Shown: positions 43,661 through 55,326, counted from the first letter of the stretch. The stretch is DNA of 64,000 nucleotides from Setomelanomma holmii (GCA_010015745.1 ML978209.1:124001-188000); one strand, 5' to 3'. Notes: a model not told the origin generated them from the sequence alone. Made by a program: numbers and translations.

Positions 43661-45342
43661 TTGTAGTACCGAATGTATGGTGTGATGATCTGGATTACAA
43701 TATCTTCGTATGATGCGATCAATCTCCGGTTACTGTGTATTTACTACGGTACCAATGAACGAGTGTCTGGCACGAGCAAGTCAAAGCGAGCGACAGGAGG
43801 GGTTTGCGAAGCAGGAAAGTGGTATGGTTGCCAAGGGGTCGAACGGCAGGCGCAACTACATATACCCACACCCACGCTTCCCCTTCCTTAAAAGGTTCCA
43901 TTTCCAGGCCGTCCAAATCTCCAATCACGACCCTAGTATGCCGAAAAGTAGAATCCTTCCCAACCCTCAAGTGGCGAGAGCCGAAGTGCCTTAGCCCTGC
44001 TCATACAGGAACCGTTCCGCCTCGCCAGAGAGGACAATATCTGATTTACCGGGTACTCCTGGACCCGTTGGGCGATCTCTTTCCATGTGATCCTGGTCAC
44101 CTTAAGAGACGCTCTGTTGAATCTGCACACCATTCTTGCTTTTCGATCTTCAAAGTGAATGGCATGTCGCCCTACATCCTCTCCTCCTGCCCACCCTCGC
44201 CAAATCGAAGTCTTCTTTTCAAGCCCACAGCCATCCTCCGCACGGCATGGCAAAACCTTGGTAGAATTTTCACCCAGCACACCACCATCTTATTCCCACC
44301 CCGTCCCATCTATCACACAATACGAGCGCTAGTACCCATGGCCTAAAAAGCATTTCTCATAAACCACGCACCTGATTCGCGCAGGGCAGTATTTCGGCAC
44401 CTGGCCATGTGCCGCCAGTGACGTACGCAGGCAAGATCGCCTACGCTGTCGCACGCGCTACCAAGACGTTAGAGCCGTTAACGCCCCTGGCTTGCCCTGG
44501 CGTTTTTCTACCATCGCGATGGATTTCGCGTTGGGATGCCTTTCTTTGTGTGAAGTGGACTGTTCAATAGCCTTCTCGTGCGAGTAGTTGGTCGCATGCG
44601 GGTGGTATGATGTCAAGCTCAGGAACGGGTTTATTTGTTGACTGTTAGAACGAATGCTATGGATTGGGGGAAGATGATATGGGCATGGTGTGGTTGAGCA
44701 TTGAAGGTTGTGTATGACGCGCAGTTTGCCTTGCCTTGCACGACTACGTTGCTGGGCATGCAGGCGTGGTCGCATGGCCATCTTCACTTTTGCGTAGCTT
44801 GCTTGGATGCTCTGTTCATCGCAAGTAACCTTGCACTGCTCGAGTGTAGAGCGAATTCGTCGTGCGCATTCTTCATTGCTGTGCCTCGAAGCAACAGTTT
44901 CCATCCCGCACCCGCTTCGCGCAGGATCACCAAGATACGAAGAAGCGGACCACGCTAGATACGAAGCCAATAACACCAACGCAGCTGCTCGGCAGCGCTT
45001 CGAAAAAAATTCTGCTCAGTGCTTACCATCGTGAGCGCTACGGCGGTCGATATGAGAAGATTTCGGCTGCATTGGTGTCGGACTGTTGGTCTGGTTGTGG
45101 TTGGCGTTGCATTGGGCTTCGCGAGGTGCGGTTGGCTGTGGGCTAAAATTAGAGACATGGATGATCGACGCAGGAACAGGTCTTGTGAGCATGAGCATGC
45201 GCATGCAAGCGCAACGGTGTAGTTGCATTTATCGCCACTGAAGGGTTGTTCGAAGCAGATTTCTTGATTTCTCTCTGCTATAGCTATAGTTGTCTATATA
45301 CAACACTGGGGTATCTAACGCCAAACTCCTGGGTATATGCGA
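43661..45342. other. Intergenic, about 1.7 kb
   Basis: Frames up to 180 codons occur on both strands (43804-44346 plus, 44458-44979 minus), but none has family features or consistent splicing. A small intron-containing gene on the minus strand between 45230 and 44640 cannot be excluded: a GTAAGC donor and Cys-containing frames occur there. I could not assemble it. Confidence 0.35.
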
Positions 45343-46455
45343 TTACTCCTTGCTTGCGCTTCTGCTGCTGTCGCGGATCACAAAGGCTTTGGAGTCAACG
45401 GGGAGAGTCTTGAGGTCAACCCTATGGCTCTCAGCCCAAGCCCTGACTTTCGCCTTATTGATGACTGCTTCGGCTCCGCCTCTCTTCTTGTGATCTAACA
45501 CTTCCATGGCTTGCAGTGTCGCTATGATATCCTCCGGGACAATGTACGTCTTCTCGCGTAGGTCGAGGACTGTAAGTGTCTTCTTCGAGGGACAGGAGAG
45601 AATAGTGCGTGCAAGCGTAGCGGACCAGTAGTGTACATAGGCCAGGCGACCGAGGTCAGATAATGCTGTAAAGGGCAAGTAAGTGAATAGTTGCTGAAGA
45701 GAAAGTCGACCTTTCTTGAGCCTGGGAGGGTCGGCTTACGCTTCTCAGGTCCTCCAAGTCTGCCTTCCCGTCGACTCATCTCATAGCTTGCGCCCATGAG
45801 TATCTGTCCAAGACCCTGCTTCTGCCATGGTGGAAACACCAGTATGCACGCCAGATTGTTGTTGTCCCAGCTCATCTTCTCCTTGCTGAAGAAGCCCACC
45901 ACTTGTCCTTGCTCCCCTACTCCATCTCCACCCAAATTCGTGTGTGGTATGCTTGGTGTGGGATCGTGTGCGACGAGCAGGTAGTAGAGGAAGGTCGTCA
46001 CATCGTAGAATACAGACTTCGTGTCCAGGAACAGCTTCGCGAAGAGAGAAAGGTTCTGCGCATAGAGCTTGTGCTTCTCTCCATCAATCTCGTATAGCGA
46101 GTAGTTGCCTTTGGTGTATACATTGACCCCAGGTGGCGGGGAGCTGCGGTGTGGACATGCTTTCTACACCATGTCAGCACGTCGTCCTTCGTGTGTCTCT
46201 GGTAGAGACAAGGAGTACCAGATGTCCTAAGAACCCCATCAATTCCTTGCTGTACTTGAAGCACCATTGGCAAATATAAAGGCGCTCGACTTTGCCTCCC
46301 ACAAGTCCTTCAGGGTAGAAGGAGGGGTACCATGGCTTGATGAGGAGCGAGCCGAAGACGACTTCGAGTACATTTGGTGTGACAGAAGGCTTTTGCAGAG
46401 GCTTCAAGGCTGAGTCCGCAGGTATGCCATTTACAGAGCCTGCATCGGGGGCCAT
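45343..46455 (-). CDS. SAS2: MYST-family histone acetyltransferase (Sas2 type)
   Basis: This is a lysine acetyltransferase of the MYST family; yeast Sas2 acetylates H4K16 within the SAS complex and limits spreading of silent chromatin. It has 327 residues, like yeast Sas2 (338), in exons 46455-46219, 46163-45740 and 45665-45343, with introns of 55 and 73 nt. The C2HC zinc finger is complete: Cys62, Cys65, His78 and Cys82 (YICQWC...GHLKACPH). The catalytic domain shows the Lys that is autoacetylated in MYST enzymes (LFLDTKSVFYD, about 128), the active-site Cys in NLACILVFP (about 185), the acetyl-CoA loop QKQGLGQIL and the catalytic Glu in GGPEKPLSDLG (about 219). There is no chromodomain, which argues against Esa1. 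A Gly/Asp-rich insert (about 147-166) lies before GFFSKEKMSW. Confidence 0.92.
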
Positions 46456-46957
46456 TGAAGCTATGCGACGCGTCGGAGGGTCGTCAACATGCTAGTGGGG
46501 CGGTGAAGTGACGTGATGAAGTATGGAGATCGCGGTGCTGGTTGCTGCAAGCGCGACGCGTTGGCACGTGCTCAATTGTCCGCAACACTCTTCACCAACG
46601 AACAGGCGTGGCCTTTCCACCTCCACAACCCGGAAAATGAAGAACAGCCTTATGAGGGTTTCGTTTATGATTGCTTTGACCAAAGAGGTTTTTGACAAGC
46701 CTTTGATGCGTTACTACTAGATACCCTTTGGTAACTGATGCTCCTGAGAATGCCCAGCACCAGCTGCTAACTTGGTTCAAAACCCAAATCCAATTCCCTC
46801 TAACTGTACCCGATGGCTCAAAAGCTGGATGCAGACTCATTCATCCCAAAAAGACCCAAGATTAGGCCTGGCACCCAGATAGAGCATCTGATGGCTGCGC
46901 ATAGGTACCTTCAAGCATCTCCCCCCCCGAACGACCCATCCCGGTCATGTTATGACC
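46456..46957. other. Intergenic, no feature seen
   Basis: These 502 bp include the SAS2 promoter and the 3' flank of the BTB gene, with a run of eight C residues at about 46921. Nothing else is supported. Confidence 0.4.
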
Positions 46958-48389
46958 TCAAAGCTCACTAGGACGATCTTGAGCTCTATACTTCTTGCCT
47001 CCCTTCGTGGGCGTAACCGGTGGCGTGCACAGACCGACAGAGCTGGCGTCTTCGATCTGAGCGCATCGGGTCTCATGAATCGCCTTCAGAATCATCCTGT
47101 TGCTTGCATAGGACTCCCAAGCTGCTTCATCTCCCATGATGGTCGGAAGCCGCGACTGGACCTGGTCGTCAATCGCTTTGCGTAAGCCGCAATCGGTCTC
47201 TGGAAATGACTCATCGAAGATGTGTGCTGCGATATCGATGATGTTCAGGGTATCCTGGACAAAGGGAAGGCGGTCTTTGATTGCCTCAGCGGCTTTCTGC
47301 TTGATCGATTCCAGGTTGTACTAGATTATTGATTAGCTATAGAATTCTGATTGTAGGGATCAACCTACCTTGTCGCAAGTCACGAACAATGCGAGCAAGT
47401 TGTTCATGACGGACTCCTTCTCGATCTCGCGGCGCAGCGCGAAATTAGCGAAGATGGATCCTGTCGTGGGATTGTAGACGCCGTACAACTCCTGGAGCAT
47501 GGTTGAGATTGTCTCTTTGGACTCTGGAAGTGAGATCGATTTCTGCTCGGCTTCCTGTCACATTGCAGCATGCTGTAGCTGTGGCATGATAGGGCACTTA
47601 CGGAGAAGCGTCCGTCACAGACAGCGTTGAAGTACTGCGACCTCGTGCAAAGCCTACAATGCGTGTTCAGATACAGTGCTACATTGCAGAGGATTGGTAC
47701 TCACAAAATGCGATGGACGGGAAATGTCCTCTGACCCGCGATGATGGAGAAGTCCGAGCATTTGCCCGACTTGTAGACGCTATAACGGTAAGTGAGGATT
47801 CGACATGAGAGCACTCTGAGCTTACCTAGCCCAGTCGAAAGTGTCTGTGTTGCGAACTGCCTTCCATAATTCAGACGGCTGGTTAGCAACACACATCTTC
47901 TCTACGCTGAATTCGGGTCGATTCAATGCGTTGAGCCTACCAGCCACGCGATCAGTATCTGATATCCCGCAATATCGCGAACACTTACGATTGCGCCTCA
48001 AACACATCAAATTTCAAGTTTCCAACTCGTGTGGCTAGCCGGCCCAAAGTGTGCAGGAAAACCGAAGCATCGTCCGCGGTCGTGAACTCGAGATCGATCT
48101 GCATATGCTCCAGAAGGACGCAGACCTTCTTACAACTATTTCCTTCCCGACTACACGCAGCACGAGTCGCTGATACTCGAATGAAGATCGGGTCGTCGCT
48201 GTCAGGGAGTTTGGCCAAAACGGCTACTCGCGGTGCGATCTGGTAGATGAGGCCGATTTCGGAATTGGCGCGGTCTAGGAGCAAGTGGGCAGGAGCGGGC
48301 GATTTGAACTCGTGGTCGACGGTGAAAGATTGCACGGGCCATATGACAGACTGGTGCTCATGGAGAGATGGTACGGGTATTGGTGCCAT
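46958..48389 (-). CDS. BTB/POZ-domain protein
   Basis: This 395-residue protein comes from six exons: 48389-47989, 47936-47826, 47779-47705, 47653-47602, 47554-47369 and 47320-46958. The introns are 46-52 nt and all junctions keep frame. The BTB domain starts in exon 3: SVYKSGKCSDFSIIAGQRTFPVHRI, then LLCTRSQYFNAVC, as in fungal BTB proteins where the segment after FPVHR is buried in the dimer. A helical stretch with DIAAHIFDESF and a Lys-rich tail (TPTKGGKKYRAQDR) follow. Residues 1-130 form a separate domain that I cannot name with confidence; it has beta-like alternation (AVLAKLPDSDDPIFIRVSA) and could be a MATH-like partner domain. BTB proteins often recruit substrates to Cul3 ubiquitin ligases, but no direct evidence is visible here. 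Confidence 0.85.
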
Positions 48390-48886
48390 GACGTTGCGGA
48401 AGTGGTTGGGTTGAGGTATGAGGGATTGGGGTGAAATAGGCGTAGAGGTGGGGCCTCCAAGAAGGTGCGGTCGAGGCGAAGCTTCATTTGTACGAGATGT
48501 ACTTCATGCTGCTTTTCTATTCGTGCTTCATGAAGATGAACGATGAAGGATGCGCCATTGCCATCGCAGTGAGTGGTGGAAAAAAGATGTGATAGGTGAA
48601 GGAGAACAAGAAATGTCGCCACTGGGAACCAGGGCTGTCTCATAGGATGTGAAGCAATGAATTTGCCATTCGAAACTATTGCAATGCTTACCAGCGTGCC
48701 GCGCTGGAGCCACGATGCGATGTGTGCTTTTCCGTTGGATCGGCCCAGGCCTGATCGTTGTCAAAGTGACCCGCCCACGATGACCCCGATAAACGCCAGC
48801 CTCCGATATATAGTACAGTACATATGACAAAGACTGCATTGTTGCAGCAGATTTGTGAGCGCAGTAGGAGCGGTACGAAAGCCGAT
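48390..48886. other. Intergenic, no feature seen
   Basis: About 500 bp between co-oriented genes: promoter of the BTB gene and 3' flank of the next. A 122-codon frame overlapping the BTB start has no family features. Confidence 0.4.
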
Positions 48887-50498
48887 CTACCAGGTAGTAG
48901 GAACTGTTGGATAGTCCTTCTTGGAGATCTTCAGATCATCGAAGACTGAATCATCACCTGCGTCGCGTTAGTCAGAGAGATCGGTGCGATTAATCTCTAC
49001 AAGTTACGATGCGAGCTGTATATCCTTAGAGCAGTTTGTTGCCTCAAGGAACGAGTGTGATATATGCTGAAGACAGCCAGGCCTCAGTTTCGCAACAAAG
49101 ATTGTGACCGCCCAATAGTCATGGTGAGAGCGCAACGGGTGCCGGGAGGGATCTTGAAGTCCTGACACACGACTGCATGGGGGTGTGAACTTACCATTCA
49201 GGTGCTGCACACGAAGCTCATCTTCGTGCTCAAGCTTCTCCAGCTCCTCTTGCGGCGTCTCCTTATCGTGCTTCTTATCTTTTGTCGTGGGCTCGACACC
49301 CTTCTCAAGGTTCTCTCCGATGAGCAAGATCTGGCAATACTCGTGATCAAGATACTTGGGCTTGACTTCGGACCACGCTAGGCCCCGGAACTCCTCGATA
49401 ATTCTGCAATTGTTAGCCCTGGAGAACTTCGCGAGATTTATCGTACTTACTCTTTGGAGAAGTCTGGTTTTTGCGGCAGCGAAGCCGACGACGGGCCGCT
49501 CCGCTCAGGATTCTTGACGCTGATGATGAAGCTGCCTTGGTCCTTGATGCCGAGGTCTTCTTGAACCTCACCTAGATCAGAGGGAATCGTGGTGGAGTAT
49601 ACAAGATGTGTGGTCCTGTCCTCTGTTCGGGTAATGGCATAAACGCCTTCCGCCACAGGGGTAACTGGATCAATTCGGCGAGTACCCTGTGTCTTAGTCT
49701 CATACTCGCTGCCCTTGAAGAACTCGTCCTTTAATTGCTGAATAGAGGTATTCGCTTTTTCCACAAACGCCATGAAGCGATCGCTGTGAGATTTTGGGAA
49801 CGTCTTCTTCGGCAATGCGAATAGACGGTTGTTCTTCAAGTCCGGGATCGCGCCGTCTCCCAGTTTCGTATTCGTAGGCAGAGGTCGGAGGACGAAGAAC
49901 GTTCGCTGAAGGTCCCCAACGCTCTCAGCATCATCAAGGCCAACGCGATTGCGCGTGAAGAAGTCTAGAAAGAGGTCAGCGCATGGTCTCGTGTGGTATG
50001 AGCTGACATACAAATGACACCCTTCTCGAGGATATTTGACGGCATATCCCTCTCTCGTTGAGAAGACTCCTCGATCGCACCATCACCGTTGTCTCCAATC
50101 TTCATTGCTTGGCTGGTCGCCTCTGCCTTAGCAGTTTCCTCTTCTTTCACCTCATCGGTGGTCGTGTCTGCCTTCGTCGCACCGTTGGAGGCGTCTTTCT
50201 CCGATGCGCTCTCGCTTAACTTCCTGCCATTCTTGGCTTGGGCGTCTTCGGCTGTTGTCTCCGAGTCAACCTTGTCGGTACTACCATGATCAGATGCTTC
50301 GGCGTCCTTCATCTCGCTGTCTTCATCTTTCGTGATGCCACTTTCCTCAAGAGTTGTTTGCTTCTTAGTCACTTTGCGGCTACGTTTAGGAGAAGGCTCG
50401 GCCTCTGGCTTCCTCTTGGTACCAGCGACGGCGTCATCGCTTCGCGTAGGGCTGGAGCTGCTACCAGCATTGCGGGCTGACGATCGTGTTCCAGCCAT
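48887..50498 (-). CDS. Conserved fungal nuclear-type protein (often labelled BTB transcription factor)
   Basis: This 426-residue protein has exons 50498-50012, 49964-49451, 49403-49195 and 48957-48887. The first two introns are 47 nt. The last is 237 nt and precedes a 71-nt exon coding for a conserved end (DDLKISKKDYPTVPTTW). The N-terminal 160 residues are acidic/Lys-rich and disordered, starting MAGTRSSARNAG with a basic PKRSRKVTKK signal that suggests nuclear import. The folded part runs from EKGVIYFFTRNRVGLDD through TFFVLRPLP, LPKKTFPKS, GEVQEDLGI, GSFIISVKNP and LDHEYCQILLIG. I recall close relatives in Aspergillus annotated as a BTB domain transcription factor, but I see no BTB fold here, so that label should not be taken as a function. 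Confidence 0.88.
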
Positions 50499-51104
50499 TT
50501 GATGTGCTGTGCTGAGGAATTGATACCTGGGAATTATGCGATGACAAGTGCGAAAGTGGTAGCTGAATTGGAGTGAAGAATGAAGAGAATCGTATGGGAG
50601 CGCAATGTTTGTCCCTGAGGGTAATGCATTTTTAGCGCGACTTGTACTGACGTCAATGGCGGCGTCGCGTGTCGCGTCGCCTGGTCCCGTGATCTTCCAC
50701 AACATGACGCTGTCCGACGTAAGCATTTTCGTCGTACATAATGCCTGCAATGGGTTGCCCAGATGATTACGTGAAGATGGATTCAGCGCAGTCAGCGAGA
50801 TGCACAAAATTGAAGTGGCACCAGGTGGTGCAATTATTCAGGCGCTCTCAGCTCTAATGTCTCCAAAGAATACCAAGTATTTTCCTGCCTCGTAGAGGCC
50901 TGGCTGTCTTCAGAGTATTGTATGAAGAATAAAGTGCAGAGACCAAAATATCTGAGGTTATTCAGGGCTGTAGTAGCCATGTGTTTTCGCGAAGGGGTGT
51001 GGTGAGCGATGCGCACGAATCATTGCACAACCTGATGGTTGACTTTGCGCGCTGATGTGCCTAAGTCGGTCGAGGTACCTATCCTCTTTGCACGAGACAG
51101 CATC
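50499..51104. other. Intergenic, no feature seen
   Basis: These 606 bp separate two co-oriented genes. No domain-bearing frame or repeat was found. Confidence 0.4.
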
Positions 51105-52031
51105 TCAACTATTCTTTTCAGACGCTCGAATGCCATCTGCGATGCCCTCGGGACTGGGCCTGTCTGCACAGACATCTGGAGAGAACCCAAACTCATCCTG
51201 AAGATAATCGCGGGTCGTCGGACCGATTGTCGCGATAAAGATGCGTTCGCGAGGCGATGTCGTTGTGGCTTGTCCTGTCTTCGCGTCCAAAAGGTTGAGG
51301 CTTTCCAGCATTGCTCGACATCCTGTGGGAGAGAACACCACAATCCATTGATGTTCGCACTTTGCATCCGAGTTCTTCCGCCAGATTGCCGAGAAGTTAT
51401 CTTGGAAAGAGTGCATCTCGCCAGTCTCGTATATAACCACTTCATCCACTTTACAGACTCTTTCAGCACCAAGATCGACTGCCTGCATCGTCTTTGGGAT
51501 GATGTCTCTTCTCTTGTCACCCACAAGGAAAAGTATCGACGATTTGCCAGCTCCAGGATATATACTGTTGTAATGCTTGAGCATGAAGCCCGCAAGCGCT
51601 TCTCCATTGCCAGTGTGCTCTCCAAGTATAGGGCAGCTCAGGTTCAAGGACCTCAGTCCACGCGCTGTGGCTGGTCCTACCACGTACAAAGGAAGGCTTT
51701 CCGGGAGCAAATCGTCGATGACCTGACTTCCCTCCCTTCGAATGTCTTCGACGATCTCGGCAAATGCCTCTACGGCTCTCTGAGAGGTGAAGATCAAGGC
51801 TCCATACAACGCGAGACCGCCTTCCGCCGCCGGTACAAATCCTCGTTTCGTAATTTGCGATCGCAAAACGTCAAGTACATCCCGCTTGAAGCGGTGTTCT
51901 AGAACTGGGACGAAGACGGGCTCATATCGATGATTGTCCAGCTTCGTGAAGAGCTCTTCGTAGGTGTCCGTTGGCGCTGACTTTGTCTTTAGCAGTAAAA
52001 TGTGGATCTTGCCCCGTGATTGCTCTGCCAT
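51105..52031 (-). CDS. HEM4: Uroporphyrinogen-III synthase
   Basis: This enzyme closes and isomerises hydroxymethylbilane to uroporphyrinogen III, the fourth step of heme and siroheme synthesis, in the cytosol. It has 308 residues in a single exon, near the fungal average. The family has low sequence identity; the recognisable parts are the first domain strand KIHILLLKTK, the ALIFTSQRAVEAFAE helix, LYVVGPATARGL, the SSILFLVGDKRRDIIP segment, VDEVVIYET, WIVVFSPTGCRAMLE, FIATIGPTTRDYL and the C-terminal SPEGIADGI. These match the order of the two alternating alpha/beta domains of the family. No transit peptide is seen. The gene diverges from BFR1, with 262 bp between starts. Confidence 0.93.
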   Translation of the reverse strand: MAEQSRGKIHILLLKTKSAPTDTYEELFTKLDNHRYEPVFVPVLEHRFKRDVLDVLRSQITKRGFVPAAEGGLALYGALIFTSQRAVEAFAEIVEDIRREGSQVIDDLLPESLPLYVVGPATARGLRSLNLSCPILGEHTGNGEALAGFMLKHYNSIYPGAGKSSILFLVGDKRRDIIPKTMQAVDLGAERVCKVDEVVIYETGEMHSFQDNFSAIWRKNSDAKCEHQWIVVFSPTGCRAMLESLNLLDAKTGQATTTSPRERIFIATIGPTTRDYLQDEFGFSPDVCADRPSPEGIADGIRASEKNS

Positions 52032-52293
52032 GTTGCGGTTTCAAAAGCAATGGTGAAATCTGGATGAGTGATCTCGAACCGTTGATTGCCTGCGTGCTAA
52101 AAGCTCGGGTAAAGTTGCAGCGACCGCGGTTCGCAGCCTCGATTTTCCCCAAGCGACGGACGCTCGATTTCGAAATAGTTGTCCTCCGCATCATAAATCC
52201 CGACCTCTCCCTCTCATCGGTCCGCACAACAATTAATCACCCCCACCGATCGCCACACCCATCAGTCAATCTCTCGACCCAATTGACTGCAAC

Positions 52294-53959
52294 ATGGCTG
52301 ACGTTGCGACTCCCCCGGCTGCTGATGCCAAGCAGCAAATCGTCAAGCCCGAGAAGCCTGACGAGGACAAGTACAAGGAGGACTTGGCCAAGGCAGAGAA
52401 AGAGCACACTGCTGCGCAGGAAAAACTGGTAAGTCAAACTATTTTCGTCTTCACTAAAGTTCTGCAATACCACGAGCCGTCGGGAGCTTGCATGACAAAC
52501 GTATTTTGTGCCACTGTGCCAATTGCTAATATAAGTAGAATGCCTGCAAAGCCAAGCTCGACCTCGCACGCCCGAACAATAAGGACTCACCGAACGCAAA
52601 GCGCCAGCAGGAGCTCAAGACCGAGCTGAACTCTATCCGCCAGGCCCAGCAGGGCAACAAGTCCTCGCGCAGCGCCATCTTCGAGCAAATCAAGAAGTAC
52701 GACGAACAACTCAAGTCGCGGCTCAATGAGCTCAAGACCAGCAAAGGCAAGGTCAACTTCAAGTCGGTTGAGGAAGTTGACCAGGAAATCGCGCGTCTTC
52801 AGAAGCAGGTCGATGGCGGCATGATGAAGCTCGTCGACGAGAAGAAGGCGCTGTCCGAAATCACCAACCTCAACAAGGCACGAAAGCAGTTCTCTGGCTT
52901 CGACGGGCAGCAAAAGGACATCGATGCGATCAAGGCAAAGATTGCTGAGCAAAGGAAGCTACTGGACGACCCCGAGCAGAAAGCCCTCAGCGAGAATTAC
53001 ACTGTTCTCCAAACCGAGCTTGATGGCCTCAAGGCCGAACAGGATGAGGCCTTCAAGAATCTCAAGGCTCTCCGCGAGGAGACGGACAAGGCTCGTGCTG
53101 AGCAACAGGCGAAGTACCAGGCACGCAAGGAGATCAAGGATGCCTACTACCAGCAGAAGCGCGCGTTCGCAGATTACGATTACAAGGCTCGCCAGATCCG
53201 AAATGAGAAGCGCAAACAAGAGCAACAACAGTATGTTGCCGGTAAGCGCAAGGAGGCTGCCGGCAAGCGTCTCGAAGAGGCCAGCGCATCAGCGTACCAA
53301 GACGAGATTTTCGCTACCGAAGGTCTGATCCGCCATTTCGACCCGTCCGCACTGCCACCAAAGGAGACTACTGCTTCCAGCAAGTTCGCCGCCTCATCGC
53401 AGCGCACTGTAGACAACGCGGGTTTCAAGGGTGTTCGTGTCGGCAAGAAGGAGGCCGAGGAGGAGAGCTACTTCGTTGGCACCGGCGGCAAGAAGGGAAA
53501 GAAGGGCAAGAAGAGCGCCCCTGCGGAGGCCAAGTTCAACCTCAACATTGGTGTCATTGAGGAGCTTGCAAAGGTTGGCCTTGATGCCCCTGCGAGCCAG
53601 GCCGACGTTCCCGCCACTGTCGAGAAGCTAAAGGAGAAGCTTGCATTCTGGAAGGGCGACCAAGACCGCAAAACTAAGGAGGTGTGTTTGTTCGATCCAA
53701 TAGTATCGCCTTGAAGCTGACAAGACCGCAGAACATTGCCAAGGCCCAGAAAGAGATCGAGCGCCTCGAAGCAGAAGAGGACGGGGGTGCGAACGGCACC
53801 ACCGACCACGCGCGCAAGACTGCCCAGAAGAACGCCGGTGTCAATGTCACTCCTTCCGCCGAGGCTGAACTCGAACAAGAGAAGGACGGTGCAAACGACG
53901 CCGCTGAGGAGCTCAAGAAGGCCTCAATTGAAGACAAGGAGGCGCCCGCTACGGCATGA
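52294..53959 (+). CDS. BFR1: Nuclear segregation / mRNP protein Bfr1
   Basis: Bfr1 associates with polysomes and mRNAs at the ER and affects secretion and chromosome segregation in yeast. It has 501 residues in exons 52294-52428, 52539-53681 and 53732-53959, with introns of 110 and 50 nt. The protein is almost entirely charged and helical. Long coiled coils run from about residue 30 to 300, with family segments FKSVEEVDQEIARLQKQVD, LVDEKKALSEI and RQIRNEKRKQEQQQYVAGKR. They are followed by the RHFDPSALP region and a Gly/Lys-rich linker (GTGGKKGKKGKK). The C terminus is acidic and disordered. The first acceptor is ambiguous (AG at 52535 or 52538); only the second keeps the frame as NACKAKLDL. 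Confidence 0.92.
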
Positions 53960-54503
53960 GTCCAGCCACAAGGGAACTGACACGGTGGGAAAGACCACGA
54001 TGTCTTAAAATTGGGCCATTACATTTTGCATCTTCACCACATGGTTGGCCATATAAGCCTTCATTTCTAGTTGAGGCTATTATGTCTTGGGTAGTATATT
54101 GGGATGTTAGCATGATCGGTTATGTTCATTGCATGTAATCGACGTTTCTTCCACAGCGCACGATACCACGATCGGATACGCATCTCATCAAGTCTGTTCT
54201 CCAGTGTTCACACGCTCATGTGCTAGTAAGAAGGTCCGGAGTCAGCATTGCATGGCGTAATATGACGGCAGATTGTACCACAGTGAGACAACATTCCCTG
54301 TCGCAAAAGCACTTCCGGTTCGCTCGCGATTCGCGTGTCAGATCGCGGTACCCCACAGAAAGCAGAGAGCGCGATGTGGGGTCCTTCTGTTGTTAGACAA
54401 CATTGACGTCATCAAGGCCTTGCTGAGAACTACTTAACATAAGTCTCACGACACCCAGAACACTGTCCATTACCCCGCTACACCAAGCAATATTCTACCA
54501 CAA
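53960..54503. other. Intergenic, promoter of bli-3
   Basis: These 544 bp lie between BFR1 and bli-3. Since Bli-3 homologues are light-induced, light-responsive elements might be here, but I could not identify a clear GATC-type cluster by eye. Confidence 0.4.
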
Positions 54504-55326
54504 ATGTATGCCCGCAATTCTCTACGCTCCTTAAGTTCTATACTACGGACGGCGCAAAGACCTCTGAGTGACAGAGCATTCGCCAATTGCATGCTGACCG
54601 CTGCCGTGCAGTTTCCCAGACACCAAACTGTAAATCGAATTCAAAGAAACTCAATGTCTTCCGGATTCAGCAACACAGACACCGGTTCGAAGAATGCCGA
54701 TCCTTACACCCAGAAGAACCTTCAGAATGAGGTCTCGTTAAAGGAGAAGGTCGAGGACCTGCTCAAGTTCGTCGACAGCACCAAGTTCTGCCTTCTTACC
54801 ACACACGTTGCCGACAGCGACTTGTTGGCGTCAAGAGCAATGGCCCTGGCCGCCAAGGTCAGTCATGATGTCTTGTCTAACACTGGAGCGCAGGGCTGAC
54901 ACGAAATAGGAAGGAAACGGCTTCGACCTGCTCTTCCATACCAACACCGAGTCTGGAAAGACTGACGATCTGAAGGAGGATGCTTCGGTCAACATCGGCT
55001 TCATTACCAACTCAGGCGAGTGGGCGTCTATCTCTGGCAAGGCCAGCATCGAGACTGATCGCGCTGTTGTCAAGAAGCACTACTCGCCCGCGTTGAAGGC
55101 CTGGATTGGCGATCTGGGTGACGGCAAGCACGACGGTGGCCCAGAGGACCCGCGTATCGGTATCATCCGGGTCAGGGCCAGCACCGCTCAATATGCCGTC
55201 TCCAACAGGACTCAACTTGGCGGCTTCGTTGAGTTGGCCAAGGGTGTCGCGACTGGCTCATCACCGAGCGTGAATAAGTTGAGACATCTCTCCGAGTCGG
55301 AGATCCAGCAATGGAAGGCGCAGTAG
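54504..55326 (+). CDS. bli-3: Bli-3-type flavin-binding split-barrel protein
   Basis: This protein of the pyridoxamine-phosphate-oxidase-like (general stress protein 26) fold has 256 residues. Exons are 54504-54857 and 54910-55326, with a 52-nt intron and GTCAGT donor. Neurospora bli-3 is a blue-light-inducible gene of this family; its reaction is not known. Landmarks: SNTDTGSKNADPYTQKNL, VSLKEKVEDLLKFV, FCLLTTHVADSDLLASRAMALAAKEG, DLLFHTNTESGKTDDL, VNIGFITNSGEWASISG and a C-terminal LSESEIQQWKAQ. The first 50 residues are Arg/Ser/Leu-rich and lack acids, like a mitochondrial presequence. An internal ATG at 54654 would start the protein at MSSGFSNTDTG, the form I recall for most homologues. 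Confidence 0.9.

Noticed and set aside
43804..44346. 180-codon plus-strand frame
   Set aside because: No recognisable features; rich in Ser, Pro, Arg and His like other chance frames nearby.
45343..46455. MYST gene as Esa1
   Set aside because: The product lacks the N-terminal chromodomain and has the 330-residue length of Sas2.
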